5,161 nucleotides of DNA from Phycisphaeraceae bacterium (lineage in GTDB: Bacteria; Planctomycetota; Phycisphaerae; Phycisphaerales; Phycisphaeraceae), in the NCBI GenBank assembly GCA_003552605.1, contig PUNN01000254.1, positions 1-5,161 on the forward strand, given 5' to 3'. A program made the translations under genes and the position numbers. The notes beneath the pieces were generated by a model, which did no database searches, was not told the origin of the DNA, and was given only the letters and a program-made list of their open reading frames with translations. Below, in pieces: positions 4,971-5,161 of this stretch; the stretch's first letter is position 1, and the number at the start of each line of letters is the position of its first letter.

Positions 4971-5000
4971 AGCATATATACAGCCGGTGCCGCCGGTCGA
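4971..5000 (-). promoter_or_regulatory. Possible folP promoter
   Basis: On the minus strand, TCGACC (5000-4995, 4 of 6 to TTGACA) is followed after 18 bases by TATGCT (4976-4971), or after 16 bases by the overlapping TATATG. The TATATATG stretch is a rare AT-rich island in very GC-rich surroundings. If used, transcription would start only a few bases ahead of the folP ATG, giving a very short or absent leader. Confidence 0.3.
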
Positions 5001-5003
5001 CCC

Positions 5004-5041
5004 CCCGGCCCCCGGAACCCGGCCCTTCGGAACCCCGGCCC
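5004..5041. repeat. C-rich short tandem repeat upstream of folP
   Basis: CGGAACCCGGCCC (5013-5025) recurs as CGGAACCCCGGCCC (5028-5041), preceded by a partial unit at 5004-5012. The period is about 15 bases. No function is evident; slippage in a C-rich spacer is the simplest explanation. Confidence 0.4.
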
Positions 5042-5080
5042 CATGGCCCCCGCAGGGCAAACGCGTGTAGACGCGAATCC

Positions 5081-5129
5081 GGGTGGCATGGTCAGCGGCT
5101 TCCGGGGGTGTCCGCAGCCGATGGCCATG
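5081..5129 (+). repeat. Dispersed palindromic repeat, copy B
   Basis: This is the same element as 106-155 and in the same orientation. Its first 18 bases are identical to that copy and to the reverse complement of 2-19. It folds with arms 5087-5100 and 5116-5129 and a 15-base loop. Thirteen of 14 arm positions pair, with the G-U (5092/5124) and the G/A mismatch (5095/5121) at the equivalent places to copy A. The remaining bases to 5161 show only a loose GGCCAT/ATGGCC inverted match (5123-5128 with 5156-5161) and no gene. Confidence 0.75.
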
Positions 5130-5161
5130 ACGGCCTGTGATTGGGGGTTCGCCGCATGGCC

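Noticed and set aside
106..5129. Composite transposon bounded by direct repeats
   Set aside because: The repeats are short and palindromic, no transposase lies between them, and the genes inside include housekeeping folP, so a mobile unit is unlikely.

Overview
This is a GC-rich (roughly two-thirds G+C by eye), moderately gene-dense chromosomal window. A free-living motile bacterium fits best. The mix of a small GYF_2-type protein, a FlgM-like anti-sigma factor, an isolated folP and a tiny acidic lipoprotein suggests Planctomycetota, perhaps a Phycisphaerae-like lineage. That placement is inference from gene style; no rRNA or other phylogenetic marker is present. I found no CRISPR array, transposase, integrase, phage gene, rRNA or tRNA.

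Layout, left to right. Positions 1-226 hold a cluster of alternately oriented palindromic repeats plus an unrelated 11-bp hairpin. A small GYF_2 protein (295-627, minus) is divergent from a GNAT acetyltransferase (864-1388, plus). The GNAT gene converges on a secreted PQQ-dependent sugar dehydrogenase of the GSDH/YliI type (1449-2624, minus). Next comes a FlgM-like anti-sigma factor (2878-3156, minus) with a good intrinsic terminator (2809-2841). About 630 bases without a convincing gene follow (3157-3789). They hold a candidate structured leader or small RNA ending in a terminator-like hairpin, and then a block of GC-rich repeats. A 58-residue acidic lipoprotein (3790-3966, plus) converges on dihydropteroate synthase folP (4029-4961, minus). 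Another copy of the palindromic repeat closes the window at 5081-5129.

The genes do not form an operon or a shared pathway. Orientation changes often, and each gene appears to be its own transcription unit: folate synthesis (folP), periplasmic sugar oxidation (GSDH), flagellar sigma-factor control (flgM), an unassigned acetyltransferase and two small proteins of unknown role.

The strongest unexplained signal is the dispersed repeat. Its two good copies form 14- and 15-bp stems sharing the same wobble pair and the same mismatch, and the one-base length difference between the stems is exactly compensated (an extra G opposite an extra C). That points to selection on structure or to copying of a palindromic unit. 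The second signal is the 9-bp inverted repeat plus terminator-like hairpin upstream of flgM.
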